From assembly GCA_016708845.1 (NCBI GenBank), contig JADJFB010000009.1:196823-260822 (forward strand): a stretch of 64,000 nt of DNA. Direction: 5' to 3'. The DNA is from Bacteroidota bacterium. GTDB lineage: Bacteria; Bacteroidota; Bacteroidia; B-17B0; Aurantibacillaceae. The notes below the pieces were generated by a model. That model searched no databases. It saw only the letters and a program-made list of their open reading frames with translations, and was not told the DNA's origin. Below, one piece after another: positions 43,808 through 52,741 of this stretch (position 1 is the stretch's first letter; each line of letters starts with the position of its first letter). The translations under genes and the position numbers were made by a program.

Positions 43808-43835
43808 TTCAACATGATATAATTGAATCATAAAC

Positions 43836-44087
43836 TCATTTAAACAAATCCGTAATATCTACGCCTATAGCATATAGTTGCAACCGCTGCTCATCAGGTT
43901 CCATAATAGCAATATCTTCTAATTGATTGGTGTGGGCATTATAAAACACTTCTACATAAGTATCATCCACAATAAACAAACTTATTTTAAAAGCATACTG
44001 CTTAATAGATGATATATAATCGCCATCACAAAACACAATGGCTGCCCTACCGTGCAAATCTGATTTAGAAAACAGTTGATGATTCAT
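43836..44087 (-). CDS. Hypothetical protein (83 aa)
   Basis: The soluble ORF MNHQLFSKSDLHGRAAIVFC has an alternating beta-like pattern (FKISLFIVDDTYVEVFYNAH) and an acidic middle (IAIMEPDEQRLQLY). There is no signal peptide. The composition is that of a genuine small cytoplasmic protein. The family is not recognised. Confidence 0.6.
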   Translation of the reverse strand: MNHQLFSKSDLHGRAAIVFCDGDYISSIKQYAFKISLFIVDDTYVEVFYNAHTNQLEDIAIMEPDEQRLQLYAIGVDITDLFK

Positions 44088-44182
44088 TCAACAAAGTTAG
44101 TTCAAGAACTCATCGCTTTGTGCTACGATTTATAGCAAAATGAAAAAAATCTAATAGTGGTAGAACAAAGAAATTAAATTAA

Positions 44183-44395
44183 TTACTTATTAGGTTTGTT
44201 TAGATTTTCAGGTTTATCATCTACTTCACATTGCCCCAACAATAAACACTTGTTTAATGCACCAAATACAAGAATAATAACGCCTACTATCCCCATGCAC
44301 CAAATACCATTTATATAGGCAGAAATAATAATGATTAATCCTATTGGAATTAAAGTCAATCTAAAAAAACCGATTTTATCAATAAAGTTTCGCAT
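44183..44395 (-). CDS. DUF2892/YgaP-like small membrane protein (70 aa)
   Basis: It has two transmembrane helices, RLTLIPIGLIIIISAYI and IVGVIILVFGALN, followed by KCLLLGQCEVDD. This resembles the inner-membrane DUF2892 domain (RLI..G..L....GL....G.C.LY). The function is unknown. It sits 9 bp downstream of the permease gene on the same strand, so it is probably co-transcribed. Confidence 0.65.
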   Translation of the reverse strand: MRNFIDKIGFFRLTLIPIGLIIIISAYINGIWCMGIVGVIILVFGALNKCLLLGQCEVDDKPENLNKPNK

Positions 44396-44403
44396 CTTTT
44401 CAA

Positions 44404-46053
44404 TTATGCTACGTTCAATTTACTCTTTCTGTAACCATAAGCTAAATAAACAACTAAGCCAATAACTAACCATACTCCAAACATCATCCAATTTGTCCAG
44501 CCCATGCCTGTTAGTAAATAGCAACATGATAACAATCCTAATACAGGAATTAACGAATAGTTTTTAATAAAAGAAAAAATAGCTATCGTTATCCACACTA
44601 AATAAAATACAATCATTGGAATGTTGTAAATAATATTATCTCCTTCCCATGTGCTAATCTGACTTGCGTCATTATAAAAAATAACAACTAACGAAGCAAT
44701 TGTAATAATTGGTACAATATACTTAGAGTTAATATAAGGCATTTTAAATTTCCCTTTCTCTTTAGCATCCATATTACGTGGCAAAATTAATACACCACCA
44801 CACACTAGCACAAAAGCAAACAATGTCCCGATACTAGTGAAATCTAAAACAAATTTTGGTGTTACAAAAAAGATAGGAATACCAACTACTAAACCAGTAA
44901 TTAACGTTGAGAAAGCAGGTGTTTTATATTTTGGATGAATCTCTGCAAATTTCTTTGGTAATAATCCATCTCTACTCATCGCCATCCAAATACGAGGCTG
45001 CCCCATTTGAAATACTAATATTACACTCGTCATTGCTACTACTGCGGCAATCGACACAATAAATAACATCCACTTAATACCTTTTAAAGCAAATACTTCT
45101 GCTAATGGATCAGATACATTTAAAGCCGTGTAAGAAACCATCCCTGTTAAAACTAAAGCCAAAATGATAAAGACAACCGTACAAATAATTAAGGAATAAA
45201 TCATACCACGCGGTAAATCACGTTGTGGATTTTTACTTTCTTCTGCTAAAGTAGAAACCGCATCAAAACCAATATAAGCAAAGAAAACACCCGAAACACC
45301 TGCCATTACTCCGCTAAATTGATTTGGCATAAAGGGTGTCCAATTATCAATATCTACATAAGAGGCGCCAACAATAATTACCAACAAAATAATAGCTAGT
45401 TTAATAATTACCATGACGTTACTCGCATTACGAGATTCTTTAGTACCAACATACACTAACCAAGTCACTAAAATATTAATCATAATAGCCGGCAAATCAA
45501 TAATGAATTTTACACCTGCAACAATTGGGGCTGTATTCCAAGCATCATTCATTTTACCAGCTGTACCATCTATAAATGCTTGATGAGAATCCGAATAATT
45601 ATTGGTTAACCAAACGGGAATATGTAGACCAACACTTTCAATTAAATTTACAAAATAACCGCTCCACGAAAAGGCTACATATATATTACCAATAGAATAT
45701 TCCATTAATAAAGCCCAACCAATAATCCAAGCAGCTAATTCGCCAAACGACACATACGCATACGTATATGCACTTCCCGATGCTGGAACGCGTGTGGCAA
45801 AATCAGCATAACACATAGCTGTAAAACCACAAGCAATGGCGCAAATGATAAATAAAAAAATAACGGCTGGTCCACCCGAAAAACAAGCCGAACCAATACT
45901 ACTAAAACTACCAGCACCAATGATGGCTGCAATACCAAAAAAAGTTAAGTCTCTAACGGTTAACACACGGTGTAATCCCGAATCGTGGCTTTCAGCGTCA
46001 GTAATTGCTGTAACTGGCTTTCTACGTAATAAATTATTAAAAATAAAACCCAT
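44404..46053 (-). CDS. APC superfamily amino acid permease (cationic amino acid transporter-like)
   Basis: This 549-residue polytopic permease begins with a cytoplasmic arm (RRKPVTAITDAESHDSGLHR). TM1 has the substrate-binding GIAAIIGAGSFSSIG glycine motif, and the ADFATRVPASGSAYTYAYVS segment follows. The later part has FFAYIGFDAVSTLAEESKNP and QPRIWMAMSRDGLLP, marks of the CAT/YfnA-like branch. It imports amino acids by symport or exchange; specificity is unknown. A -7 box lies at 46076-46083. Confidence 0.92.
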   Translation of the reverse strand: MGFIFNNLLRRKPVTAITDAESHDSGLHRVLTVRDLTFFGIAAIIGAGSFSSIGSACFSGGPAVIFLFIICAIACGFTAMCYADFATRVPASGSAYTYAYVSFGELAAWIIGWALLMEYSIGNIYVAFSWSGYFVNLIESVGLHIPVWLTNNYSDSHQAFIDGTAGKMNDAWNTAPIVAGVKFIIDLPAIMINILVTWLVYVGTKESRNASNVMVIIKLAIILLVIIVGASYVDIDNWTPFMPNQFSGVMAGVSGVFFAYIGFDAVSTLAEESKNPQRDLPRGMIYSLIICTVVFIILALVLTGMVSYTALNVSDPLAEVFALKGIKWMLFIVSIAAVVAMTSVILVFQMGQPRIWMAMSRDGLLPKKFAEIHPKYKTPAFSTLITGLVVGIPIFFVTPKFVLDFTSIGTLFAFVLVCGGVLILPRNMDAKEKGKFKMPYINSKYIVPIITIASLVVIFYNDASQISTWEGDNIIYNIPMIVFYLVWITIAIFSFIKNYSLIPVLGLLSCCYLLTGMGWTNWMMFGVWLVIGLVVYLAYGYRKSKLNVA

Positions 46054-46075
46054 AAAAATAAATTAATGCTTTAAA

Positions 46076-46083
46076 CAAATATA
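46076..46083 (-). promoter_or_regulatory. Bacteroidota-type -7 box for the permease gene
   Basis: The minus strand reads TATATTTG (TAnnTTTG), 22 bp upstream of the ATG at 46053. No -33 match is obvious. Confidence 0.4.
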
Positions 46084-46084
46084 A

Positions 46085-47608
46085 CTATTTAACTAAACGA
46101 TTGATAAACGGAATCTTTTTTATACACTCAGTATCCAAAAATAATAATGGCACCATTAATAAAAAAGGAATAAATGGGATTTTATACCTTACAATAGCTC
46201 CTAACACAGTGGTGGTTAATCCCACTAAAATAAAAGAAGTCACAACAAGTGAAATACAAAGTAAAAGTAAATTTATCTCTATTTCATCTTTGGTTCTAAA
46301 CCAAAAACACAACGTAAAAAAAACAAGGAATACTAAATTCTCAAGCGAGGCTACTAATTCTAAAATGGAACGACTATCATAAAAAAAAGGCCTACATAAT
46401 ACATTATAAAAAGACTGAGGTATTAATTTAACGAAAGAGCCAAATGAATAGTCTAATCTTTCCATACTAATGGCAGAACCCGAAGGCGTTACTCTACTGA
46501 TGAATCTAAAAGTAGATGTATCTCTATTATTAGTTTCATAAATAGTATCTCGTAAATTGTTATTACGCCAATACATAAAAGCAGAATGAGGATTTAATTT
46601 ATATAAATTTCGCTTTGCATCCACTACTTCATAGTGAGTGGTATCAGTAATTTCGAAACGCACATATTTTTCGTCATTTAAAAAAAACGTACCACCATGG
46701 CTTAAATTAATAAAATCATTTTGCCGAACTACAATGGTTTGAATGACATCTTTATGTAATACAATTTTCAACGTAAGCACTACACCTCCAAACAAAAACA
46801 ATATAATGGTTAAGTAAAATAGAGCAACTCTTTTGATTTGAAAACGTTTTACTAAAGCGAAAATGAATAATGGAACAATTAATAGGATTAATATATAAGG
46901 CTTAAGGATTAAGAATAGAAGTGATGAGCAAATCAATAACAATATGTATTTTATTTTAAACTGATAATTCACAAACAACTTCATAAAAGCATATACAAAC
47001 AATCCCAGTAAGCCAATAGCCATAGGTTCTTTTAAAACACCAGATGTCCAGAATAAAACGGAAGGTGTGATGAAAATAATTAAAGCTAATAAAATTTCTT
47101 TTTTAGGGAAATAAGATTTAAAAGCTTTATAAAAAGCAAACTGCCCAACAAACGAAAATATCAACATCACAAAAGCGTGCACCGCATAACTACCAAATGA
47201 AAACAACATAATAATGGCATTGATACGAATTGGTGTTCGGTTATCGTTTAAAAAAAAGTTAGAGCTTACATCTGCCCTGCCCCATTTTTCGATTTGATGA
47301 AAATACGGTTTGTATAAAGGATCCGTATCTAAATCAGAGTGCAATCCTAAAACCATTTTAAAAAAATCAGTTGGATGATTTGGCAAAGCATCGTACATAA
47401 TTTTAGCATCATGCAAAGTTGATACACTATCACCGTTGAAGCCCGCAGGGTAATAACAAAAATAAACCCAATAATAAGCAACGCAAGCAAGACATTTAAT
47501 AATTAAAATACTGAAAATAATTTTCAGAGAGAGCACCTCATTTTTAAAAAAAGTTAGCTTACTTATCAAAAAGCAAAAGAGTAAAAAATATATGGTGGCT
47601 AAAATCAA
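46085..47608 (-). CDS. Polytopic membrane protein of unknown function, possibly GT-C-like
   Basis: This 507-residue protein has about ten hydrophobic helices. A large polar segment sits between helices 2 and 3 (FNGDSVSTLHDAKIMYDALP), and a second at about 290-400. Features such as TPIRINAIIMLFSFGSYAVH and FITPSVLFWTSGVLKEP recall GT-C glycosyltransferases and O-antigen/exopolysaccharide membrane enzymes. No catalytic motif can be named with certainty. Its start overlaps the stop of the upstream GNAT gene by 4 bp, indicating one operon. Confidence 0.65.
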   Translation of the reverse strand: MILATIYFLLFCFLISKLTFFKNEVLSLKIIFSILIIKCLACVAYYWVYFCYYPAGFNGDSVSTLHDAKIMYDALPNHPTDFFKMVLGLHSDLDTDPLYKPYFHQIEKWGRADVSSNFFLNDNRTPIRINAIIMLFSFGSYAVHAFVMLIFSFVGQFAFYKAFKSYFPKKEILLALIIFITPSVLFWTSGVLKEPMAIGLLGLFVYAFMKLFVNYQFKIKYILLLICSSLLFLILKPYILILLIVPLFIFALVKRFQIKRVALFYLTIILFLFGGVVLTLKIVLHKDVIQTIVVRQNDFINLSHGGTFFLNDEKYVRFEITDTTHYEVVDAKRNLYKLNPHSAFMYWRNNNLRDTIYETNNRDTSTFRFISRVTPSGSAISMERLDYSFGSFVKLIPQSFYNVLCRPFFYDSRSILELVASLENLVFLVFFTLCFWFRTKDEIEINLLLLCISLVVTSFILVGLTTTVLGAIVRYKIPFIPFLLMVPLLFLDTECIKKIPFINRLVK

Positions 47609-48042
47609 TACTCTTCAAAAAATTTAACACCCATTAAACGCTTATTTCCTTCCTGACTTTCAAAACCAAATTGAGCATACAAACTATGTGCATCTAATGT
47701 CGCTAACATAAAACGACGCAATTTTTTAATCACCTCTTGCTCCATAATAAATTTCATCAACTCTTTTGATAATCCTTTACCTCTGTAATTCTTATCAATA
47801 AACACATCCGCTAAATAACCAAAAGTGGCGTAATCTGTAATGACTCTTGCAAAACCAATTTGCTTACCTTGATGATACACTCCAAAACATAAACTTCCTT
47901 CAATAGATGTTTTTACAAGTTCTATTGGAATATTTTTTGCCCAATAACTTTCTTTACTCAAAAAATAGTGAATGTAATTAACATCTAACTTCGCTCGGTC
48001 AGTAGAGATAATATAGTTGTCTATTTTTTTTTCAGAGATCAT
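47605..48042 (-). CDS. GNAT family N-acetyltransferase
   Basis: This is a 145-residue acetyltransferase. The GNAT core is QIGFARVITDYATFGYLADV, then FIDKNYRGKGLSKELMKFIM, which contains the R-G-x-G-L acetyl-CoA loop. LDAHSLYAQFGFESQEG closes the fold. The acceptor is unknown. It is coupled to the polytopic membrane protein gene by a 4-bp overlap. Confidence 0.9.
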   Translation of the reverse strand: MISEKKIDNYIISTDRAKLDVNYIHYFLSKESYWAKNIPIELVKTSIEGSLCFGVYHQGKQIGFARVITDYATFGYLADVFIDKNYRGKGLSKELMKFIMEQEVIKKLRRFMLATLDAHSLYAQFGFESQEGNKRLMGVKFFEEY

Positions 48043-48063
48043 AATTATAGATGTAAATTATAA

Positions 48064-48078
48064 GATATGAGTTATGAG
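48064..48078. repeat. Flanking repeat, left of the four-helix-bundle gene
   Basis: The sequence AGATATGAGTTATGAGT has an inverted partner on the other side of the gene at 48446-48482. A related string, ATGAGTTATGAGATAAG, lies in the intergenic gap near 42477, so the element is dispersed. Confidence 0.5.
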
Positions 48079-48428
48079 TTTTTTTGTTTTATTGTTAATA
48101 TCGAACTTCTTATCATTTTCAATAATTCATTAGCACTAAATTGTAATCCTTCGAATTCAACTTGATTTATATACTCTGTTTCATTTAATAATTCTAACCA
48201 ATAAATGGTTTCATCGCATTCTTTTTGAGCAATAGCTAATTTATGAATAAAATCTTTAGCACTCTCTGCATTTTGAGCTTCTCGTACTAAGGCTCCAACT
48301 GCGGTTCCACTTCTTAATAACTGTTTGCTTAAAACAAATTCTTTTTTTATTTCAACTAAGTGCTTATATAACTTGACAATGCGAATTGCAAACACAAAAC
48401 TCTTATCTTTTATTATGCTCTTACTCAT
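48072..48428 (-). CDS. Four-helix-bundle protein (23S rRNA intervening-sequence protein family)
   Basis: This is a 118-residue helical protein. It shows the family marks: SFVFAIRIVKLYKHL, LSKQLLRSGTAVGALVREAQ, then SAKDFIHKLAIAQKECDETIYWLELL. These proteins occur both inside rRNA intervening sequences and as free-standing genes in Bacteroidota. Their function is unknown and may relate to RNA binding. The gene is flanked by inverted copies of an ACTCATAACTC-type repeat (see findings), which suggests movement as a cassette. Confidence 0.9.
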   Translation of the reverse strand: MSKSIIKDKSFVFAIRIVKLYKHLVEIKKEFVLSKQLLRSGTAVGALVREAQNAESAKDFIHKLAIAQKECDETIYWLELLNETEYINQVEFEGLQFSANELLKMIRSSILTIKQKNS

Positions 48429-48445
48429 CTTTTAAATATTTAGTA

Positions 48446-48482
48446 TAACAACTCATAATTCATCTCTTATAACTCATAACTC
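48446..48482. repeat. Flanking repeat, right of the four-helix-bundle gene
   Basis: Two near-copies of ACTCATAATTC / ACTCATAACTC separated by ATCTCTTATA lie here, in inverted orientation to the left copy at 48064-48078. Confidence 0.5.
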
Positions 48483-48484
48483 TT

Positions 48485-49345
48485 TTAAAGATTGCTTACG
48501 ATTGCTAATTGTTTTGTTTTACTATCAAACACAAAACGAGTAATTTTTTTAATTCCTAAATTCGAAAAAGAAAACAATACGTCCCATTTATTGGTTTGCT
48601 CATTATATCTAAATAAATCCGCATTCTCAGATTTAATGAGCCCTAACTCAGGATGCCAAATAAAATCTTCGTTAGCTGTTGGATAAGTTGTATATACTTT
48701 ACTTTCTCTTAGTGCGGGGCTATATATTCTAAATTCTGTATGAACAGAATCTTTCATAGCATACATGAAATTTGATGAAAGACCCATTTTCTTAAAAGCT
48801 CTCGTTGGATGGTCGCACAACCAATAGTCTTCGTTTGATTTTACATTCAATACTCTTAACGAATGTGGATTGGTTAATTTATAGTACAATAAAGTATCGT
48901 TATTTAACCATGTGTGGTAACCAATAGAATCAGTGCCTTCGTGAGCTATACTATGAAACTTTCCATCCAAACTAAACTTCCAAACTCTTTGAGCTGAATC
49001 TTTTTCAACTACCACGCAACTAAATCCTAATCCATTAGGTAATATAGTTGGAGAATATTCAGATACTTCCGACTTGGTTAAATTAAGTGTTGCTTTTTTA
49101 TTGATATTATATTGATAAATATCGGCTTGTTTTGTAGAATCAATCACTACATATAAAATAGATTTTCCATCTAAACTAAACGTAGGTTGATTATCATAAC
49201 CCACGCGATGAGTAATATTTAAAGGGTTTGTGTATAAGTACACATTTTCTTTTTTCTCAATTTTAAACAACCAAATATCTGTTTCGGGCAATTGCGCCAA
49301 AACACTACGAGTAAAAAAAAGACTTATGATGAATGTTCTAATCAT
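48485..49345 (-). CDS. Exported TolB-like beta-propeller protein
   Basis: This 286-residue protein has a signal peptide (IRTFIISLFFTRSVLAQ). Repeated propeller-like blades with S-x-D-G-K-x-I-x-Y/F strands follow: QPTFSLDGKSILYVVIDS, DIYQYNINKKATLNLTKSE, YSPTILPNGLGFSCVVVE and VWKFSLDGKFH. PD40/WD40-like exported propellers are common in Bacteroidota and usually have binding roles. Its start overlaps the PAP2 gene stop by 1 bp (TAATG), so they form one operon. Confidence 0.8.
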   Translation of the reverse strand: MIRTFIISLFFTRSVLAQLPETDIWLFKIEKKENVYLYTNPLNITHRVGYDNQPTFSLDGKSILYVVIDSTKQADIYQYNINKKATLNLTKSEVSEYSPTILPNGLGFSCVVVEKDSAQRVWKFSLDGKFHSIAHEGTDSIGYHTWLNNDTLLYYKLTNPHSLRVLNVKSNEDYWLCDHPTRAFKKMGLSSNFMYAMKDSVHTEFRIYSPALRESKVYTTYPTANEDFIWHPELGLIKSENADLFRYNEQTNKWDVLFSFSNLGIKKITRFVFDSKTKQLAIVSNL

Positions 49346-49929
49346 TATACTTCAACGGTTTCGTGAAATTGTTGTTTAAAGGTATATTGTATTAATCGAT
49401 ACACCACATAGCCCCATAATAAACCTACTACTAACCCTACAAAAATATCAGAAGGATAATGAACACCCAGATAAATACGAGAATATGAAATAATAGCTGC
49501 CCAAGCAAAAAAGGCACTCCTAAATAACTTCGATTCTTTGCTAAATATTAAAAACAACAACATGGCAACGCCAAAGGTATTAGTAGCGTGACCAGAAAAG
49601 AAGCCATACGTTCCTCCCTTGTAATCATTGATGGTATGCACTTGTGATTGTATTTCTAAATTATGACTTGGACGGTAACGTTTAATAGCATGTTTGGTTT
49701 GATTGGCCGTTTGATCAGTTAAAACAATTAATAACACTAAAAAACCAAGCAATATAAACAGCTTTTTCAGTCCGTAACGCTTAAACACCATAAATAACCA
49801 ATAAGCAAAAACTGGTGCAAACACCCAAATTTGAGAAATATAATACATCACATTATCCAAAATAGGTGCATGACAAGCATTAATAGCCAAAAACAAAGCT
49901 CTATCAAATAATTCTAATTTGTCTAACAT
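49345..49929 (-). CDS. PAP2-family membrane phosphatase
   Basis: This is a 194-residue protein with about five membrane helices. The three acid phosphatase motifs are present: KHAIKRYRPSH (K-x6-RP), GFFSGHATNTFG (SGH, catalytic His) and SRIYLGVHYPSDIFVG (SR-x5-H-x3-D). Such enzymes dephosphorylate undecaprenyl pyrophosphate, phosphatidic acid or lipid A. Which of these applies cannot be read from sequence. Confidence 0.92.
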   Translation of the reverse strand: MLDKLELFDRALFLAINACHAPILDNVMYYISQIWVFAPVFAYWLFMVFKRYGLKKLFILLGFLVLLIVLTDQTANQTKHAIKRYRPSHNLEIQSQVHTINDYKGGTYGFFSGHATNTFGVAMLLFLIFSKESKLFRSAFFAWAAIISYSRIYLGVHYPSDIFVGLVVGLLWGYVVYRLIQYTFKQQFHETVEV

Positions 49930-50064
49930 GTTTTAAAAGTAGAAAAAAAGAATTAAAAGTCAGATTTTTCGATTAAAATCAAATTGTTAAAAACTTGTTA
50001 TTAATTGCTATTCAACCATTTTTAAGCACTTTTCAACAAAGCGTCTATAAGCCCTTTGAACAAT

Positions 50065-50072
50065 TATCTTTG
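50065..50072 (+). promoter_or_regulatory. -7 box of purH, which decides the start codon
   Basis: TATCTTTG (TAnnTTTG) ends 17 bp before the ATG at 50089. The alternative in-frame ATG at 50056 lies upstream of the box and would not be on the transcript. Confidence 0.5.
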
Positions 50073-50088
50073 TGTTTTACTACAATTT

Positions 50089-51618
50089 ATGAGCCATACA
50101 AAGAAAATAAGCAGTGCATTGATTTCTGTTTTTTACAAAGACAATTTAGAACCTGTTATCAAAAAACTAAACGAATTAGGAGTAACTATATACAGTACCG
50201 GAGGTACACAAACATATATCGAAAACCTGGGAGCACCAGTAAAATCAGTAGAAGGATTAACTTCTTTTCCTGAAATTTTAGGTGGTCGAGTTAAAACATT
50301 ACACCCAAAAATATTTGGTGGAATTTTAGGTCGTAGAGAATTAGACACTGATGTTGCTCAAATGGAACAACATGAAATCCCTACTATTGACTTGGTAATT
50401 GTGGATTTATACCCATTTGAAGAAACATTAGCAAGTGGTGCTTCGGAAGAAGATATCATCGAAAAAATTGATATTGGTGGCATTTCACTAATTAGAGCAG
50501 CAGCAAAAAATTACAATGATGTTGTAATTGTATCTTCAAGAAACGATTATTCATCATTATTAAATTTGTTGAACGAAAAAAATGGTTCATCAGATTTAGC
50601 AGATCGTAAAACATTTGCTGCTAAAGCATTTGCTATGAGTAGTCATTACGACTCAGCTATTTTCAATTATTTCAATACAACTGAACAATTACCAATTTTA
50701 AAACATAGCATCAATGATGGTGTAACGTTACGCTACGGAGAAAACCCTCATCAAAAAGGTGTTTTTTATGGTGATATGAATGCCATGTTTGAAAAATTAA
50801 ATGGTAAAGAATTATCTTACAATAATTTATTAGATGTTGATGCAGCCGTAAATTTAATGGCTGACTTCACCACTGAACCAACCTTTGCTATTTTAAAACA
50901 TAACAATGCTTGCGGAATAGCAAGTCGCGCAAAAATAATGGATGCTTACTTAGATGCTTTAGCTGGAGATCCAGTATCAGCATTCGGTGGCATTTTAATT
51001 AGCAATACCGAAATTGATTTTGAAACAGCAGAAGAAATTCATAAACTATTTTGTGAAGTAGTAATTGCTCCTTCTTATTCAGCAACGGCATTAACCTTAT
51101 TGAAATCAAAAAATAACCGTATCATTTTGGTTCAAAAACCAGTAGCACTTCCAACTAAACAAATCAGAACGCTATTAAACGGAATTGTAGAACAAGATAA
51201 AGATGCTGTAAGTGAAACTGAAACTAATTTAACAGTAGTAACTAACGTAGCACCAACTGAAGCGCAAATAAAAGATTTATTATTTGCTAATAAATTAGCA
51301 AAACACACAAAATCAAATACCATCGTCATTGCTAGAAACAATCAATTAATTGCAAGTGGTACGGGTCAAACATCTCGTGTAGATGCTTTAAAACAAGCTA
51401 TTAACAAAGCATTAGCTTTTGGATTTGATTTAAAAGGAGCCGTGATGGCAAGTGATGCATTTTTTCCGTTTGCTGATTGTGTAGAGATTGCTCATAAAGT
51501 TGGTATCGATACCGTTATTCAACCAGGAGGTTCCATTAAAGATAAAGATAGTATAGAGTATTGCAATGCAAAAAACATGAGCATGGTATTTACTGGAACA
51601 AGACATTTTAAACACTAA
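50089..51618 (+). CDS. purH: Bifunctional AICAR formyltransferase/IMP cyclohydrolase PurH
   Basis: PurH catalyses the last two steps to IMP. Starting at 50089 (MSHTKKISSALISVFYKDNL) the protein has 509 residues. The cyclohydrolase half shows TIYSTGGTQTYIE, RVKTLHPKIFGGILGRR and DIGGISLIRAAAKNY. The transformylase half shows LRYGENPHQKGVFY, the catalytic AILKHNNACGIAS, GDPVSAFGGIL and IQPGGSIKDKDSI, ending MVFTGTRHFKH. The start is supported by a -7 box at 50065-50072. It leads into mreB with an 81-bp gap, the usual Bacteroidota order. Confidence 0.97.
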   Translation: MSHTKKISSALISVFYKDNLEPVIKKLNELGVTIYSTGGTQTYIENLGAPVKSVEGLTSFPEILGGRVKTLHPKIFGGILGRRELDTDVAQMEQHEIPTIDLVIVDLYPFEETLASGASEEDIIEKIDIGGISLIRAAAKNYNDVVIVSSRNDYSSLLNLLNEKNGSSDLADRKTFAAKAFAMSSHYDSAIFNYFNTTEQLPILKHSINDGVTLRYGENPHQKGVFYGDMNAMFEKLNGKELSYNNLLDVDAAVNLMADFTTEPTFAILKHNNACGIASRAKIMDAYLDALAGDPVSAFGGILISNTEIDFETAEEIHKLFCEVVIAPSYSATALTLLKSKNNRIILVQKPVALPTKQIRTLLNGIVEQDKDAVSETETNLTVVTNVAPTEAQIKDLLFANKLAKHTKSNTIVIARNNQLIASGTGQTSRVDALKQAINKALAFGFDLKGAVMASDAFFPFADCVEIAHKVGIDTVIQPGGSIKDKDSIEYCNAKNMSMVFTGTRHFKH

Positions 51619-51699
51619 AATAATTTGGCATAGAGTCTATTTGACAATTTGGCAAAGAAACATACTAAATAAATTAACTTAAAACACATTCAATAACAC

Positions 51700-52722
51700 A
51701 TGGCTCTATTTGATTTTTTAACTCAAGATATTGCAATTGACTTAGGTACTGCAAATACCATTATTATCCACAACGAAAAAGTAGTAGTTGACCAGCCAAG
51801 TATTGTAGCGGTTGACAGAACTACTGGAAAGGTTATTGCAGTTGGTAAGCAAGCACAAATGATGCATGGTAAAACCCATGAAAATATTAAAACTATTCGT
51901 CCTTTAAGAGATGGAGTAATTGCCGATTTCCAGGCAGCTGAAGAGATGATTAAAGGAATGATTAAAATGATTAATACCGGCAATCGTTTTTTTAAACCTT
52001 CTTTAAGAATGGTAATTTGTATTCCGAGTGGAATTACGGAGGTAGAAAAACGTGCGGTACGCGATAGTGCTGAACATGCAGGCGCAAAAGAAGTATACAT
52101 GATTCACGAACCAATGGCAGCTGCTATTGGTATGGGAATAGATGTTGAAGAACCAATGGGAAATATGATTATTGATATTGGTGGTGGTACTTCCGAAATT
52201 GCGGTTATTGCTTTAGGTGGTATTGTTTGTGATAAATCAACTCGTATTGCGGGTGATGACTTTAATGCAAACATTGAAGAATATATGCGCCGTCAACATA
52301 ACATTTTAATTGGTGAGCGTAGTGCGGAACAAGTGAAAATTGAAGTTGGTGCAGCTATGACAGAAATTGAAAATCCGCCAGCTGATTATGCTGTACAAGG
52401 ACGAGATTTAATGAGTGGTATTCCAAAAGAAGTATTTGTAAGTTATGTGGAGATTGCTCACTGTTTAGACAAATCGATTTCTAAAATTGAAGAAGCGATT
52501 TTAAATGCCTTAGAGATGACGCCTCCTGAACTAGCAGCCGATATTTACCGCACTGGTATTTATATGGCAGGTGGTGGTTCTTTATTAAGAGGACTTGACA
52601 AACGAATTTCTTTAAAAACAAAATTACCAGTTCATGTTTGCGAAGATCCATTAAGAGCAGTAGCTCGTGGAACTGGTATCGCTTTAAAAAATGTACATAA
52701 ATTCCCTTTCTTAATTAAATAA
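51700..52722 (+). CDS. mreB: Rod shape-determining actin-like protein MreB
   Basis: This is a 340-residue actin homologue that positions the lateral wall synthesis complex. ATP-site motifs are AIDLGTANTIIIHNEKVV (phosphate 1), MIIDIGGGTSEIAVIALGG (phosphate 2) and YMAGGGSLLRGLD (adenosine). An N-terminal amphipathic lead (MALFDFLTQD) suits membrane contact. Length is normal. It heads the mre genes, but an outer-membrane barrel gene separates it from mreC. Confidence 0.97.
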   Translation: MALFDFLTQDIAIDLGTANTIIIHNEKVVVDQPSIVAVDRTTGKVIAVGKQAQMMHGKTHENIKTIRPLRDGVIADFQAAEEMIKGMIKMINTGNRFFKPSLRMVICIPSGITEVEKRAVRDSAEHAGAKEVYMIHEPMAAAIGMGIDVEEPMGNMIIDIGGGTSEIAVIALGGIVCDKSTRIAGDDFNANIEEYMRRQHNILIGERSAEQVKIEVGAAMTEIENPPADYAVQGRDLMSGIPKEVFVSYVEIAHCLDKSISKIEEAILNALEMTPPELAADIYRTGIYMAGGGSLLRGLDKRISLKTKLPVHVCEDPLRAVARGTGIALKNVHKFPFLIK

Positions 52723-52741
52723 TAATAAAATCAAAAGTCCC

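Noticed and set aside
48072..48428. An rRNA intervening sequence, given the four-helix-bundle protein
   Set aside because: No 23S rRNA sequence flanks the gene; it is a free-standing member of the family.
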